From Cordylochernes scorpioides (Eukaryota > Arthropoda > Arachnida > Pseudoscorpiones > Chernetidae): a DNA stretch of 64,000 nt. The number at the start of each line of letters is the position of its first letter. Positions within the stretch are counted from its first letter, which is position 1. Position numbers and translations under genes: made by a program. Positions 37,425 through 48,778 of the stretch are shown here, in pieces. The notes beneath the pieces are model-generated. The model saw nothing but the letters and a program-made list of their open reading frames with translations. It searched no databases and had not been told where the DNA came from. The DNA lies in assembly GCA_030710605.1 (NCBI GenBank), contig CP092872.1, positions 3,449,858 through 3,513,857 of the forward strand, written 5' to 3'.

Positions 37425-38195
37425 AGTGAGAGATGACCTGGTATCACAGTGCAGCGTGTCTGCAAGGGTAAGACACAGGAAGGATTTGCCACAATTGGTC
37501 CAAAGTAGGACGAAGACTATCAGAGGTAGGATGGCAATCAAGTTCAGAGTAAAGTGTAGTTCACGTTGTCACCTGCTCGCTGTCAAGCAACTATCTAAAT
37601 GATAATCCAGAAACCTGTTTTCTTGGAATCCCCGTCATAAGGGTCGTTTTTTTTATTATACATATGTGACAATACGCATATAGTGGAAAAAAAGAAAGAA
37701 ACAACTCAATTAAAAACAAAAAGAATGGGACAGGGACAATAAAAATGGATCAAGCTTGATAATCAGCTAGCTATAAGTATATATAAACTATAGCCATACC
37801 TTGAGTAGGCAGCGAGTGCAGTTTGCTTTTCCCATGTATTTTCCTCAAAGTCTCCTTGATCTCTTTTCTTTAAGCTTGTAGTGGTCGATTTAGTAGTCCA
37901 GCGATTGCCCAGAAAGTATTTCAAAGTTAGTGTTTTATTAGTATTACGTATTAGCTACATTTTTATAGGAAGTTGATAAGGGAAGACAAAAGGATAACAC
38001 CCTAGAATGTCTATTGGGTTCTCATTTACTTCCGCCGATCTGCCGCGCCACGCAGCGGTGATCTCCTATTTCATGGCCCCGCTTGTATGTTTGCTGACGG
38101 CGTGATCCATCATCCCAGCAGTCTGGAAGGAAGTCTCTCGGCCCCCACAAGCTCACCTTGTATAATTATAAAATGGGATTTAAAAAAAAGGATAT
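37425..38195. other. Intergenic, unassigned
   Basis: The block 37425-37600 is GC-richer (gataacctagtgagagatga) and follows the tandem MITE. The rest is AT-rich. No supported gene. Confidence 0.4.
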
Positions 38196-38420
38196 CTGAT
38201 AAGGCACAATTTAGATTATAGATTATAAACACAAGGTAATAAGACAACAAATCCAAATAAATAAATAGTGTGTGATGTTTCTGTAACAGCATTGTTATTA
38301 TCTTCAGACAAAAGTACTGGAACAAAATAAATAAATAGTGTGTGACGTTATAGTAACAACGCTGAGAAACATCACACACTATTTATTTATTTGGATTTGG
38401 TCTTATTACCTTGTGTTTAA
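38196..38420. mobile_element. MITE-D with internal partial duplication
   Basis: gataaggcacaatttagatt ... ggtcttattaccttgtgttt; aaataaataaatagtgtgtg occurs twice. Confidence 0.8.
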
Positions 38421-39265
38421 AAGAGGATATCTCTTCACTATATCTTTAAAAAAGGTTAAAATAAAGGAATTGACAATTAGAAGGAAGTGTTAGGGTTGTG
38501 TGTTGGTGGAAGGGAAGAGCTCCAAAGTGAGAAACCCATTTATTGACCAAGCCAGCTGTAGACAGAAGCCGTGCTCTACCATCCTAGGGAGTAGGACTAT
38601 GTACAAGAACATGGCGGCTCTCAGACAGTTTCGCTGTTCACCTCCCGGAACCGAATCCTGGGGGAACCTGCTACGATCTGATCCCTGGAGAGTTGGTGTC
38701 TGGAGCTGTTGCTGCAAACATGGGGTATCTTATTTACACATTGGTAGCTAGCTATACAGAACATATCAAATTCATTAATGATAAACTTATCTTGATTTAA
38801 AAAATACATCATTATTCTGTACGCTACCTGGACTCCTGGAATGTACGAAAGTACCACTGTTCGGAATTTAACAAGTTATTTGCTGCTTAATAAGTAATTT
38901 TCTGGCTGTGTGTTTTTTAAGCATATATATCGGGAACAAGCTAAATTAACGTTTAGTTGATTTCTGTTCCAATAGATGGCGCTCTGCCTTATAAAATTTC
39001 TGTGAACGTGGTCAGGATATGCCTCGTTTGATTTAACACCAACATCGGACCTTTTTTTTTTTATCATTTTTTTTTTATCATTGCCAGCGTGATGCAGGCT
39101 GTACCTCTAAGACCAAAAATCTTTGGGGAAGGGGTCCCAGAGCACACACACACACATATACGTATATATATAAATGAAGTTGCGGAAGGATGATAATAAT
39201 GTACCAAAGGTTAGCTTTTTGTCTGAATTTGTCAAAGCTGGTGTTTTGGCTTATTCTTCACCACC
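38421..39265. other. Intergenic, unassigned
   Basis: A GC-richer block at 38490-38720 (gaagccgtgctctaccatcc, ggaaccgaatcctgggggaa) is open on both strands for under 90 codons with no family match. Then AT-rich sequence and a MITE-G remnant near 39085. Confidence 0.4.
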
Positions 39266-39267
39266 AA

Positions 39268-39629
39268 TATAACTCCGCCTTTGCCGGTCCCAAGCCCGGA
39301 TGAAAAAGGAGGAGGGGGAGCAGTAACAAGCTCACTAAAAACCTGGGCTCAGCTGGCCCGGCTGATAGTACCCTGTAAGGGCTCCTAATCCAGAGATACA
39401 GGATGAGTCTTTACTCCATGTTAGGAGCGGCTGCACATGGCGTTTGTTCCTCATGTTAGAGGCGGCCATTTCATATTGGAGCTAAGTCGGCCTGCCACTG
39501 AGTAGTGCTCCCAGTCTTAATGACAAAGGTATTCTACTTCACCCAGTCATGATGGTTGTCAAGTCTCAAGCTCTACAAACTTGATACCCTAATATGATTG
39601 AGTGGAGATAAGAAAGAAGAAGAAGACTA
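39268..39629 (+). mobile_element. SINE-B, long form
   Basis: From aactccgcctttgccggtcc through the tail ccctaatatgattgagtgga to gataagaaagaagaagaag. Confidence 0.85.
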
Positions 39630-39694
39630 GTAAAGTTTTTTTACTGTGTGATAAATATAATGCATTATTAAAGAGAGGCCTCTCTTTTTATTAA

Positions 39695-39862
39695 TCTTCT
39701 TCTTCTTTCTTATCTCCACTCAATCACACTAAGGTATCAAGCTTGTAAAGCTTGTTAATGGTGTCTGCCGGGGAAGAGTAGAACTCATCAATGGATGAGT
39801 CAATACAGTCAATAATATGTCTTGGGGTTGCAGGTTGACACTTAGTACATAGTGGGAAAAAC
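39695..39862 (-). mobile_element. SINE-A
   Basis: cttcttctttcttatctcca to gacacttagtacatagtggg, adjacent to the Helitron at 39886. Confidence 0.8.
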
Positions 39863-39885
39863 CTTGCAACCATTTTATTATATAA

Positions 39886-41665
39886 CTAGACGAATGGCCC
39901 GGGCAACGCCCGGGGTTTACCCGAGTGCGAATATATTTTAAAAACGTTGTCTTGGGTGGTCGCTATAGACAGGGCGGTCTGTATAAACAGCTGGATGTAT
40001 CACACAGCTGATAACAGGGTTGTCTAGAGTGGCCGCTATAGACAGGTGTATGTATCACACAGCCGATAACAGGGTTGTCTAGGGTGGCCGCTATAGACAG
40101 GGTGGTCTGTATAGACAGGTGTATGTATCACACTGCTGATAACAGGGTTGCCTGAGGTGACCGCTATAGACAGGGTGGTCTGTATAGACAGGTGATTGTA
40201 ACACACTGATGATAACAGGGTTGTCTAGAGTCGCCGCTATAGACAGGTGTATGTATCACACAGCCGATAACAGGGTTGTCTAGGGTGGCCGCTATAGACA
40301 GGGTGGTCTGTATAGACAGTTGTATGTATCACACTGCTGATAACAGGGTTGCCTGAGGTGACCGCTATAGACAGGGTGGTCTGTATAGACAGGTGATTGT
40401 AACACACTGATGATAACAGGGTTGCCTAAAGTGACCGCTATAGACAGGGTGGTCTGTATAGACAGGTGGATGTATCACACAGCTGATAACAGGGTTGTCT
40501 AGAGTGGCCGCTATAGACAAGGTGGTCTGTATAGACAGGTGTATGTATCACACTGCTGATAACAGGGTTGTCTAGAGTGGTCGCTATAGACAGGGTGGTC
40601 TGTATAGACAGGTGATTGGTGACACACTGATGATAACAGGGTTGTCTAGAGTGGCCGCTATAGACAGGGTGGTCTGTATAGACAGGTGTATGTATCACAC
40701 TGCTGATAACAGGGTTGTCTAGAGTGGTCGCTATAGACAGGGTGGTCTGTATAGACAGGTGTATGTATCACACTGCTGATAACAGGGTTGCCTAAAGTGA
40801 CCGCTATAGACAGGGTGGTCTGTATAGACAGGTGTATGTATCACACTGCTGATAACAGGGTTGCCTAAAGTGACCGCTATAGACAGGGTGGTCTGTATAG
40901 ACAGGTGAATGTAACACACTGATGATAACAGGGTTGTCTAGAGTGGCCGCTATAGACAGGGTGGTCTGTATTGACAGGTGTATGTATCACACTGCTGATA
41001 ACAGGGTTGTCTAGAGTGGTCGCTATAGACAGGGTGGTCTGTATAGACAGGTGTATGTATCACACTGCTGATAACAGGGTTGTCTAGAGTGGTCGCTATA
41101 GACAGGGTGGTCTGTATTGACAGGTGTATGTATCACACTGCTGATAACAGGGTTGTCTAGAGTGGTCGCTATAGACAGGGTGGTCTGTATAGACAGGTGT
41201 ATGTATCACACTGCTGATAACAGGGTTGCCTAAAGTGACCGCTATAGACAGGGTGGTCTGTATAGACAGGTGAATGTAACACACTGATGATAACAGGGTT
41301 GTCTAGAGTGGCCGCTATAGACAGGTATATGTATCACACAGCTGATAACAGGGTTGTCTAGAATGGCCGCTATATACAGGGTGGTCTGTATAGACAGGTG
41401 GATGTATCACACAGCTGATAACAGGGTTATCTAGAATGGCCGCTATATACAGGGTGGTCTGTATAGACAGGTGGATGTATCACACAGCTGATAACAGGGT
41501 TTTCTGGAATGGCCCGCTATAGACAGGTGGATGTAACACACTGCTGATAACAGGGTTGTCTAGAGGGGGGCAGGGAGGTCACGTGTTCGCCAGGCAGCCA
41601 ATGGGCGCGCATTCTATCCGTGAGCTTCAGACAGACAGACAGAATAAGGCAATTATATAAGTAGA
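39886..41665 (-). mobile_element. Helitron carrying a 73-bp minisatellite
   Basis: On the - strand it starts A|TCTACTTATATAATTGCC (41665) and ends CCGGGCGTTGCCCGGGCCA...TCTAG|T (39886), with the hairpin just before CTAG. Between lie only the tandem array and short flanks, so nearly all its 1.78 kb is minisatellite. Confidence 0.82.
39950..41570. repeat. 73-bp minisatellite inside a Helitron, about 22 copies
   Basis: The unit contains ctatagacagggtggtctgt and cactgctgataacagggttg. Some units lack the middle segment. Short reading frames here are repeats of one another in shifting frames and are not genes. Confidence 0.93.
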
Positions 41666-41849
41666 TTTACTAATAATAACTTTGACATGAAAACATATTT
41701 GCGGAAGAGCATTGCTCAAGGCAGATTCTTGTAATTCTATATATGTACCTCTACAGACCTATACGATTATGTCCATAGTTCACTAAACACCCCTAAGCTG
41801 CCTTCCATAGTAAATACAGGGTATATAACAAAACCAATCCAATACAATA

Positions 41850-42010
41850 GTAGAGCGGTCTAGAGATTAATTTGGCGAAACCGCTGAGAGGGTTCACTAC
41901 TGATGAGCCAAGCCTTCTCAATCAATAACTTCAACATTGAAGTAAGGTCTGTAGAGATAATATTTGATATTTGAAAAGAAACACATTGCCAAATAAATTA
42001 TTATAAATTT
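41850..42010. mobile_element. MITE-I, partial
   Basis: gcggtctagagattaatttg and gagggttcactactgatgag, then ttgaaaagaaacacattgcc. Confidence 0.6.
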
Positions 42011-42089
42011 TAATGAAAGATGACAATTGAATTTTAAATGTAAACGTCTATTATTGTGGTTGTCGTTTTACAGTCTTGCCTAGTTATGA

Positions 42090-43195
42090 TGTTTACTTTT
42101 TATTGTTGTTGTCGTGTCCAATGAAGAGCCTCAGATGTCTCCATACATCTCTATCACAGCAATGTTCTATATCTTGGGTGTGTAAAGTTTCTGTTATGGG
42201 TCCATGTCAATTTTCTGTTGTTGTTGTGTCCAATGAAGAGCCTCAGATGTCTCCATACATCTCTATCATAGCAATGTTCTTGGGTGTGTAAAGCTGCTGT
42301 TCTGGGTCCATGTCAATTTTATGTTGTTGTTGTCGTGTCCAATGAAGAGCCACAGATGTCTCCATACATCTCTATTACAGCAATGTTCTTGGGTGTGTAA
42401 AGTTCTGGGTCCATGTCAATTTTCTGTTGTTGTTGTGTCCAATGAAGAGCCTCAGATGTCTCCATACATCTCTATCATAGCAATGTTCTTGGGTGTGTAA
42501 AGCTGCTGTTCTGGGTCCATGTCAATTTTATGTTGTTGTTGTCGTGTCCAATGAAGAGCCTCAGATGTCTCCATACATCTCTATCACAGCAATGTCCTCT
42601 ATCTTGGGTGTGTAAAGCTGCTGTTCTGGGTCCATGTCAATTTTCTGTTGTTGTTGTCGTGTCCAATAAAGAGCCTTAGATGTCTCCATACCTCTCTATC
42701 ACAGCAATGTTCTCTATCTTGGGGTGTGTAAAGTTTCTGTTATGGGTCCATGTCAATTTTCTGTTGTTGTTGTCGTGTCCAATGAAGAGCTTCAGATGTC
42801 TTCATACATCTCTATCACAGCAATATTCTATATCTTGGGTGTGTAAAGTTTCTGTTATGGGTCCATGTCAATTTTATGTTGTGTCGTGTCCAATGAAGAG
42901 CCACAGATGTCTCTATACATCTCTATCACAGCAATTTTCTCTATCTTGGATGTGTAAAGCTGCTGTTCTGGGTCCATGTCAATTTTCTGTTGTTGTTGTC
43001 GTGTCCAATGAAGAGCCTCAGATGTCTCCATACATCTCTAGCACAGCAATGTTCTTGGGTGTGTAAAGCTGCTGCTCTGGGTCCATGTCAATTTTCTGTT
43101 GTTGTTGTCGTGTCCAATGAAGAGCCTCAGATGTCTCCATACATCTCTATCACAGCAATGTTCTATATCTTGGGTGTGTAAAGCTGCTGTTCTGG
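42090..43195. repeat. ~112-bp tandem array derived from a LINE 3' end, about 10 copies
   Basis: Each unit carries gtccaatgaagagcctcaga, then tctatcacagcaatgttct and gggtccatgtcaattttctg. The same sequence occurs once at 52565-52675 as the end of the LINE ORF2 fragment. Some units are shortened by 10-25 bases. Confidence 0.92.
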
Positions 43196-43199
43196 GTCA

Positions 43200-43665
43200 A
43201 TTCTCTCAAATTTTATTATTTTTAGAATAAGAATTTATATTCTCAACAATCATGTAGAATTGTGTTATTCACTTGACATTCTACAGTTCATCTCTTTGCC
43301 TACTAAGCTATCGAGTGTGTGTAAACATTTTATTGGAATTTAAGAACCAGGATGACCTTGTGAAAATTCAATGCATAAAATTTTCCAATTTAGTATGACT
43401 AAAATATTCTGATGAGTATCATCAAATGGTATAATGGACCTACGTCAATTTCACATTTAAAAAAAATATTTTTTTCAATGTACAAATTTATCTGAAATTT
43501 TTATTGCAGCCATTAGAGGAAATTGCTGCAATTTTTTACATCGTAACTATTGAAAAATTAGCATTCAAATCTCTTCTATTTCCATTTGGAAATTGCCTGA
43601 CGATTATTTTCGTCAAGCCAAGAAATTTCCCTTACAATTTCTATATACATGAATGGCAAAATAAT
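43200..43665. other. Intergenic, AT-rich, nothing seen
   Basis: No repeat family from elsewhere in the window and no convincing frame (an 80-codon frame at 43504 runs into SINE sequence). Confidence 0.45.
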
Positions 43666-43669
43666 CCTT

Positions 43670-43985
43670 CTTCTTCTTTCTTATCTAAAAAACTCAGCCT
43701 TTGCCGGTCCCAAGCCCGGATGAAAAAGGAGGAGGGGGAGCAGTAACAAGCTCACTAAAAAACCTGGGCTCAGCTGGCCATGCTGATAATAATACCCTGT
43801 AAGGGCTCCAGGGATACAGGATGAGCAGCGTTTGTACTCCATGTTAGGAGCGGCTGCACATGGCATCTGTTCCTCATGTCAGAGGCGGCCATTTCTTTTG
43901 GAGCTAAGTCAATGTCCTGCCACTGAGTAGTGCTCCCAGTCTTAATGACAAAGGCATTCTACTTCACCCAGTCATGATGGTTGTT
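43670..43985 (+). mobile_element. SINE-B
   Basis: From cagcctttgccggtcccaag to cacccagtcatgatggttgt; the A-rich tail is missing. It is preceded by a short cttcttctttcttatct remnant. Confidence 0.8.
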
Positions 43986-44084
43986 AAAATAATCCTTGAA
44001 ACTGCGCAATTATAACCTTTATGTTATGATACATCAGCGCGCCATCTGTTGTGAAAATTCGAAACTATTATAGACATGTATGAT

Positions 44085-44420
44085 TCTTTTAAAAATTAAA
44101 CAATTTCTACTGCCCTTACTGCAATGGAAAAAATTAATGGGAGGGCCTGGCTCATCAGTGAGTGAACCCTCCCAGCTGTTTCGCCAGGTTTAATCTACCA
44201 TACCGCTGTTAAATTGCATTTTTCGGTTTTCCTTTTATAGTGATACTGATGCTAGACTCTTGAATGGGTATTTTAGATGAACTATGGACATAAAGTTTTG
44301 AGGACAGTAGAATTACATATAATTATAAATATATAATTTTTCCATTGCAGTAAGGGCAGTAGAATATTGTTTAATTTTTAAAAGAATCATACGCGTCTAT
44401 AATAGTTTCGAATATATTTA
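44085..44420. mobile_element. MITE-I foldback
   Basis: ttctactgcccttactgcaa and ttgcagtaagggcagtagaa are complementary; the outer ends gaaactattatagacatgta / cgcgtctataatagtttcg also pair. Confidence 0.78.
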
Positions 44421-44454
44421 TGATTAAATAATCCTTAATGTTTATATACACCTT

Positions 44455-44758
44455 TTTTTTGCTTATCCCTAGTACACGTGGTACAGGCCATGATAATCAT
44501 GGTAGGTAGAAGTAGGCGACTGCTTTTACTCTAACTCCATCACATGTCTACAGATGTGAAAAGCAATTCGACTTTGCACTTAAAAATGTGCCAGAGCCCC
44601 ATTTGGTTACTTGCACTCGCTGGTGGGGTTAGACTTTTGCAAGAATCGGGGGTTATTGGAGTATTTTTTTTTTATCAGAAAAAAGTGCCCAATGCGGGAA
44701 TCGAACCCGGGTCGTAGCGGTCGAAAACCAACGGTTTAGACCATCCTTCCACCGACCA
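44455..44758 (-). mobile_element. SINE-C, - orientation
   Basis: Well preserved: cgggaatcgaacccgggtcg near 44694 is the B-box complement. Ends ccttccaccgaccacc; T-run at the left. Confidence 0.87.
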
Positions 44759-44976
44759 CCTATATACACATTTACTAAACTATGTATTCTCTAGAACATC
44801 GTTACTTTATGTAGATGTAGGTAGGACAGATTTTATTTTTGAATTTGCTGTCTCGTTTGCGTTCTCTTTGTTTGAAGTTTATATGTTAATTTTGTAATTA
44901 TTCTTATTTTTTTTAATTCATAGAACCATTTTTCTGGCAGAAATATTCCATTTTTTATCATAATCTTTTTTGATAT

Positions 44977-45271
44977 TGTTACACCTGCCTCGACCGTAGG
45001 TGCTTCTAAGGGTTTCTGATCAGCGTTCGCCATCTCATAAAATAAACCAGACCGCGTTCTCATAAAGCAAGCAACTATTATTTATTAATAATGAAAGAAG
45101 TTAAACTGATTTAGAGTAACAACGAACTAAACTCAAAAAAACAAAAGAAGCTCTATCAACTAATTGTATATCGCTCTTATATCAAAAGCCTTATTTACAT
45201 AAATTTCTATTACCAATTATATTTTATACTAATTTACATATTTTTACAAAATAACTATGCAGAGTGTGACA
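44977..45271 (-). repeat. 3' LTR of the gypsy element
   Basis: This is the 295-bp partner of the 5' LTR. The pol reading frame runs into it and stops at TAG 45255-45257. It also repeats the first ~28 gag codons, which explains a spurious short frame at 44833-45063. Confidence 0.95.
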
Positions 45272-48200
45272 CTTCTCCCTCCTCCGAAATGGTCGCGTCC
45301 TCGTGACCGTCTTCCATTCTCGCAAAGTAAGGCTTGATTCTGCTTATGTGAACTGTTGTAGGCTGTGTGCGGTTCCCAGGGTTATCTTCTGGCACGATGG
45401 AGTAGTTCACATCGGAAATTTTTTTCAGCACGATGTAGGGTCCGAAATAGCGTCTCAAAAGTTTCTCACATTTTCCAGGTTTTCTTATTGGAGTCCACAG
45501 CGCTACCAAGTCACCTGGTTCATAACCAGTTTGCCGATGTTTTTGGTTGTAATAATTAATCATCTTTGCCTGACTTTTCTCGGTATTAACTTTCACAATA
45601 TCTCTCGTTCTCACGATTTTTTCCATCAACTTGCTCACGTACTCGTCATAATCCTCCGAATCGGGCTCAATGAAGATATTCGTGTCATCCAAAATCGAGA
45701 CTGGTTCCCTTCCATACAAAAGGAAGAACGGGGAATATTTGGTTGTTTCTTGTATTGTCGTATTGTAAGCATGGGTTATGAATGGTAGTATCTCGTCCCA
45801 ATTCCTTTGATCTACGTTCACGTACATGCTTATCATATTGATCAATGTTCTGTTCAATCGCTCTGTGAGGCCATTTGTTTGTGGGTGATAGCTTGTTGTG
45901 AGGCAATGCTGAATTTGACATATCTTGGTTATTTCTTTCACCAAATTGCTCGTGAATTGGCTTCCTCTATCGCTAATCAGATACCGTGGGGCTCCATGTT
46001 TCAAAATCACATTTTCTGTCAGAAATTTAGCAACCTCCCTCGCTGTGGCATCGATGACAGCTTTCGTTTCCGCATATTTTGTGTAATAGTCGGTCAATAC
46101 TATCATCCACTTCTTTCTGTTCTTCGTAGATGGCAATGGTCCCAAAAAGTCGATCCCAACTCTCTCGAAGGGATAATTTGCAGCAGGGATCGGATGAAGT
46201 AGGCCAGCAGGCAACTGATTAGAACCCTTCCTGCTTTGGCACAGATGGCAGGTCCTAACATATTCCACCACATCTTTCAGCATGGATGGCCAGAAATATT
46301 TATCCTTTAGACGGTGCATTGTTCTGGTCACACCTAAATGGCCACAGATCATATGATTGTGGTACTCTTTTAAAATGTCCCTCCTTCTCACTCTGGGTAC
46401 CACCAGCAGCCAGGCTCTTCCTTCTGGCCTCGGATTTCTTTTGTACAGACATCCGTTTTCTTCTTTAAAATTTTCAACGATCGATCGCTTGCCCTCCGTG
46501 TCACCGAGGCATCTCTTGATGTTTTCGATATATTCGTCGGAATCCTCGATGACTGGGTTGAAAAACAAACTATCATAGTTATCGTCAAAATCAGCCTCTG
46601 GTAATGGACCTCGTGAAAGACCATCTGCATCCAAATGTTTTTTCCCGGATTTATAAATTATTTCGAAGTCATATTCTTGTATTTTTAATGCCCATCTTGC
46701 AAGTCTACCTGTTGGATCCCGTAGGTTTCTTAACCAACATAATGCGTGATGGTCCGTCATAACTTTGAAGCGCCTTCCATATAGATAAGGCCGCAACTTC
46801 GACATTGACCATACTAATGCCAAGCATTCCTTCTCCGTTGTCGAATAATTACGTTCTGGCTTGCTTAATGATCGACTTATGTATGAAATTACTTTTTCTT
46901 GACCATTGATAGTTTGAACAAGGGTAGCACCTAGGCCAATATTTGATGCATCGGTGTGGATCTGGGTCGGTGCTTCTGGGTCAAAATGTGACAATATCGG
47001 GGGATTTGTTAGCAAAGATTTCAGAGTTATAAATGCTTCTTCCTGAGATTCTGACCAGATGAATGGAGAATCCTTTCTTGTTAGTTTGAACAGTGGGTCA
47101 GCTATTCGCGAGAAGTTCTTAATGAATTTCCTGTAATATGAGCAAAGTCCTATGAATGACTGAATTTCTTTTGTCTTTGAAGGACGGGGAAAATCTCTAA
47201 TCGCTTTAACATTATGATCTGCCGGTTTAATTCCATGTTTGCTTGTCACGTGACCGAGTATTTCAATTTCTTCAAATCCAAATCGGCACTTTTTCCCATT
47301 AAGTCTCAGGTTCGATTCACGAAAGCACTTTAAGACAGCCTCAATCCTTCCGAGATGAGTGGTAAAGTCGGGACTGTAGATAACAACGTCATCTAGGTAA
47401 CAGAGGCAAAATTTCCATTTAATGTTTTTTAGTACATTGTCCATAATTCTTTCGAAAGTAGCTGGGGCATTGCACAACCCAAATGGCATAACATTAAATT
47501 CGTATAACCCGTGGGATGTTGTGAAGGCCGTCTTCTTCTTGTCTTGTTCCTCGATCTCTACCTGCCAGTATCCCGATCTGAGATCTATGGCCGTGAAATA
47601 TCTAGATCCCTGAAGTGTGTCCATAACATCATCAATTCTGGGGATCGGATAAACATCCTTTACCGTTATGCTGTTCAGTTTCCTGTAGTCCACACAAAAT
47701 CGCCAATTGCCATCTCTCTTTCTAACCAAAATAACCGGAAAAGCCCATGGACTAGAAGATGCCCTTATTACTCCCTCCTGGAGCATATCCTGAATTTGTT
47801 CTTTGATGATGTCTCGCTCCTTAGGGCTAACTCTGTACGGTTTGTGTTTTATCGGCTTCGCATTTTCTGTTTCAATTCTATGTTTGGCCAAATTCGTCTT
47901 GCCCAATTTTGATGAAAATAGATCACTGTATTTCGATAAAACTTGCCTTAATTCATTCTTTTGGCTTAATGTCAGGTCCTCGTTTATCTGAATTTCCGTC
48001 ACCTTATCTTCCTCATCATTTTCTATATAATTAACCGTGGTGGGAGGACTTGCGTAGCCCAAGGTCTGATTCTTCATTATTTTTAATGTTCGAGGATAAG
48101 GATTAGTTATCCATAAATCTGCTAATTTGTTTCTTACCGTGATCAGACATCTAGCAATTCTAAGCCCATTTGTAAGAGTTAGCCTTTCATTTGGTTCAAC

Positions 48201-48488
48201 CACGTATTCGCCATCACCGGCCTTCACGGTTACCCTGACTAGTTTAACACAAAGCCGAGGCACTACTTCATCCTGCTGATTGATTATCTTCCTGGGTGCT
48301 TCGTTCGAGTCTTGACACTCGGTCACAATGTCATATTCTAAAATATCCCGTTTGCAATTTATTTTCGCATTTAAACGCCTGAGAAGATCTCTTCCAATTA
48401 TTAATGACCTCATATTGGACTCCAGAACTACAAATCTATGATTTAACGACTTTTCGTCAATTTTTATATCCATTGAAATGCTTCCCAA
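45255..48488 (-). CDS. pol: Gypsy pol: protease C-half, RT, RNase H, integrase
   Basis: The frame has 1077 codons. Residues 1-40 hold the protease C-half (LIIGRDLL). RT spans about 210-415, with DYRKLNSIT, FTAIDLRSGYWQ, MPFGLCNAPATF and YLDD at 364-367. RNase H spans about 505-630 with HTDAS and TDHHALCW. The integrase zinc region is near 710-750 (CHLC); the core catalytic triad is D780, D840, E876, a DD35E spacing. A GPY/F-like motif RRYFGPYIVLK lies near 1013. The end SEEGEV is the polypurine tract, and the stop is inside the 3' LTR. No internal stop is seen. Confidence 0.95.
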   Translation of the reverse strand: MGSISMDIKIDEKSLNHRFVVLESNMRSLIIGRDLLRRLNAKINCKRDILEYDIVTECQDSNEAPRKIINQQDEVVPRLCVKLVRVTVKAGDGEYVVEPNERLTLTNGLRIARCLITVRNKLADLWITNPYPRTLKIMKNQTLGYASPPTTVNYIENDEEDKVTEIQINEDLTLSQKNELRQVLSKYSDLFSSKLGKTNLAKHRIETENAKPIKHKPYRVSPKERDIIKEQIQDMLQEGVIRASSSPWAFPVILVRKRDGNWRFCVDYRKLNSITVKDVYPIPRIDDVMDTLQGSRYFTAIDLRSGYWQVEIEEQDKKKTAFTTSHGLYEFNVMPFGLCNAPATFERIMDNVLKNIKWKFCLCYLDDVVIYSPDFTTHLGRIEAVLKCFRESNLRLNGKKCRFGFEEIEILGHVTSKHGIKPADHNVKAIRDFPRPSKTKEIQSFIGLCSYYRKFIKNFSRIADPLFKLTRKDSPFIWSESQEEAFITLKSLLTNPPILSHFDPEAPTQIHTDASNIGLGATLVQTINGQEKVISYISRSLSKPERNYSTTEKECLALVWSMSKLRPYLYGRRFKVMTDHHALCWLRNLRDPTGRLARWALKIQEYDFEIIYKSGKKHLDADGLSRGPLPEADFDDNYDSLFFNPVIEDSDEYIENIKRCLGDTEGKRSIVENFKEENGCLYKRNPRPEGRAWLLVVPRVRRRDILKEYHNHMICGHLGVTRTMHRLKDKYFWPSMLKDVVEYVRTCHLCQSRKGSNQLPAGLLHPIPAANYPFERVGIDFLGPLPSTKNRKKWMIVLTDYYTKYAETKAVIDATAREVAKFLTENVILKHGAPRYLISDRGSQFTSNLVKEITKICQIQHCLTTSYHPQTNGLTERLNRTLINMISMYVNVDQRNWDEILPFITHAYNTTIQETTKYSPFFLLYGREPVSILDDTNIFIEPDSEDYDEYVSKLMEKIVRTRDIVKVNTEKSQAKMINYYNQKHRQTGYEPGDLVALWTPIRKPGKCEKLLRRYFGPYIVLKKISDVNYSIVPEDNPGNRTQPTTVHISRIKPYFARMEDGHEDATISEEGEVSHSA
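45272..45285 (-). other. Polypurine tract
   Basis: GGAGGAGGGAGAAG directly precedes the 3' LTR on the - strand, the usual plus-strand priming site. It is translated as the end of pol (EEGEV). Confidence 0.85.
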
Positions 48489-48733
48489 TATATTAAGCCC
48501 CTTTTACCATCTGGGCCAATACACTTTCCATTATAGGTCTCAATACGAACGCCAGTTTCGAGAGCAGTTCTCAAATCCACAATCGAGAGATCCGCGCCTG
48601 TGTCAACCAAGGCTTCCAATATTCCAATTCTATCAACACTCACATTTATTCGGCTTTTTGAATCCATCTCTGTGATCGCGCCTATTTTCGACATGCCCTG
48701 GTTGACTGGAACAGGCGCGCTTTCTAGTTTAAA
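48464..48733 (-). pseudogene. Gypsy protease, N-terminal half, frame-shifted from pol
   Basis: In the gag frame after the second TGA, LEALVDTGADLSIVDL carries the aspartic-protease DTGA. The frame closes at TAA 48464. The C-terminal half (MGSISMDIKI, then LIIGRDLLRRLN) is in the frame one base back. The switch falls in the run AAAAGGGG (48498-48505, - strand), so an indel in a homopolymer is the simplest reading. Confidence 0.75.
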
Positions 48734-48778
48734 TCATCCAACACCTCGAATCTGTTGTGAGTTGGAATGCTTGGTCTC

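Noticed and set aside
44694..44758. tRNA gene (and similar B-box matches at 1375, 15285, 20503, 28650, 32665)
   Set aside because: These are heads of a dispersed SINE with the same body and tail each time; I found no independent tRNA with a sound acceptor stem.
48498..48505. Programmed -1 frameshift in the gypsy protease
   Set aside because: No slippery heptamer in the right phase, the switch would be mid-domain, and the site is a homopolymer run; an indel is simpler.
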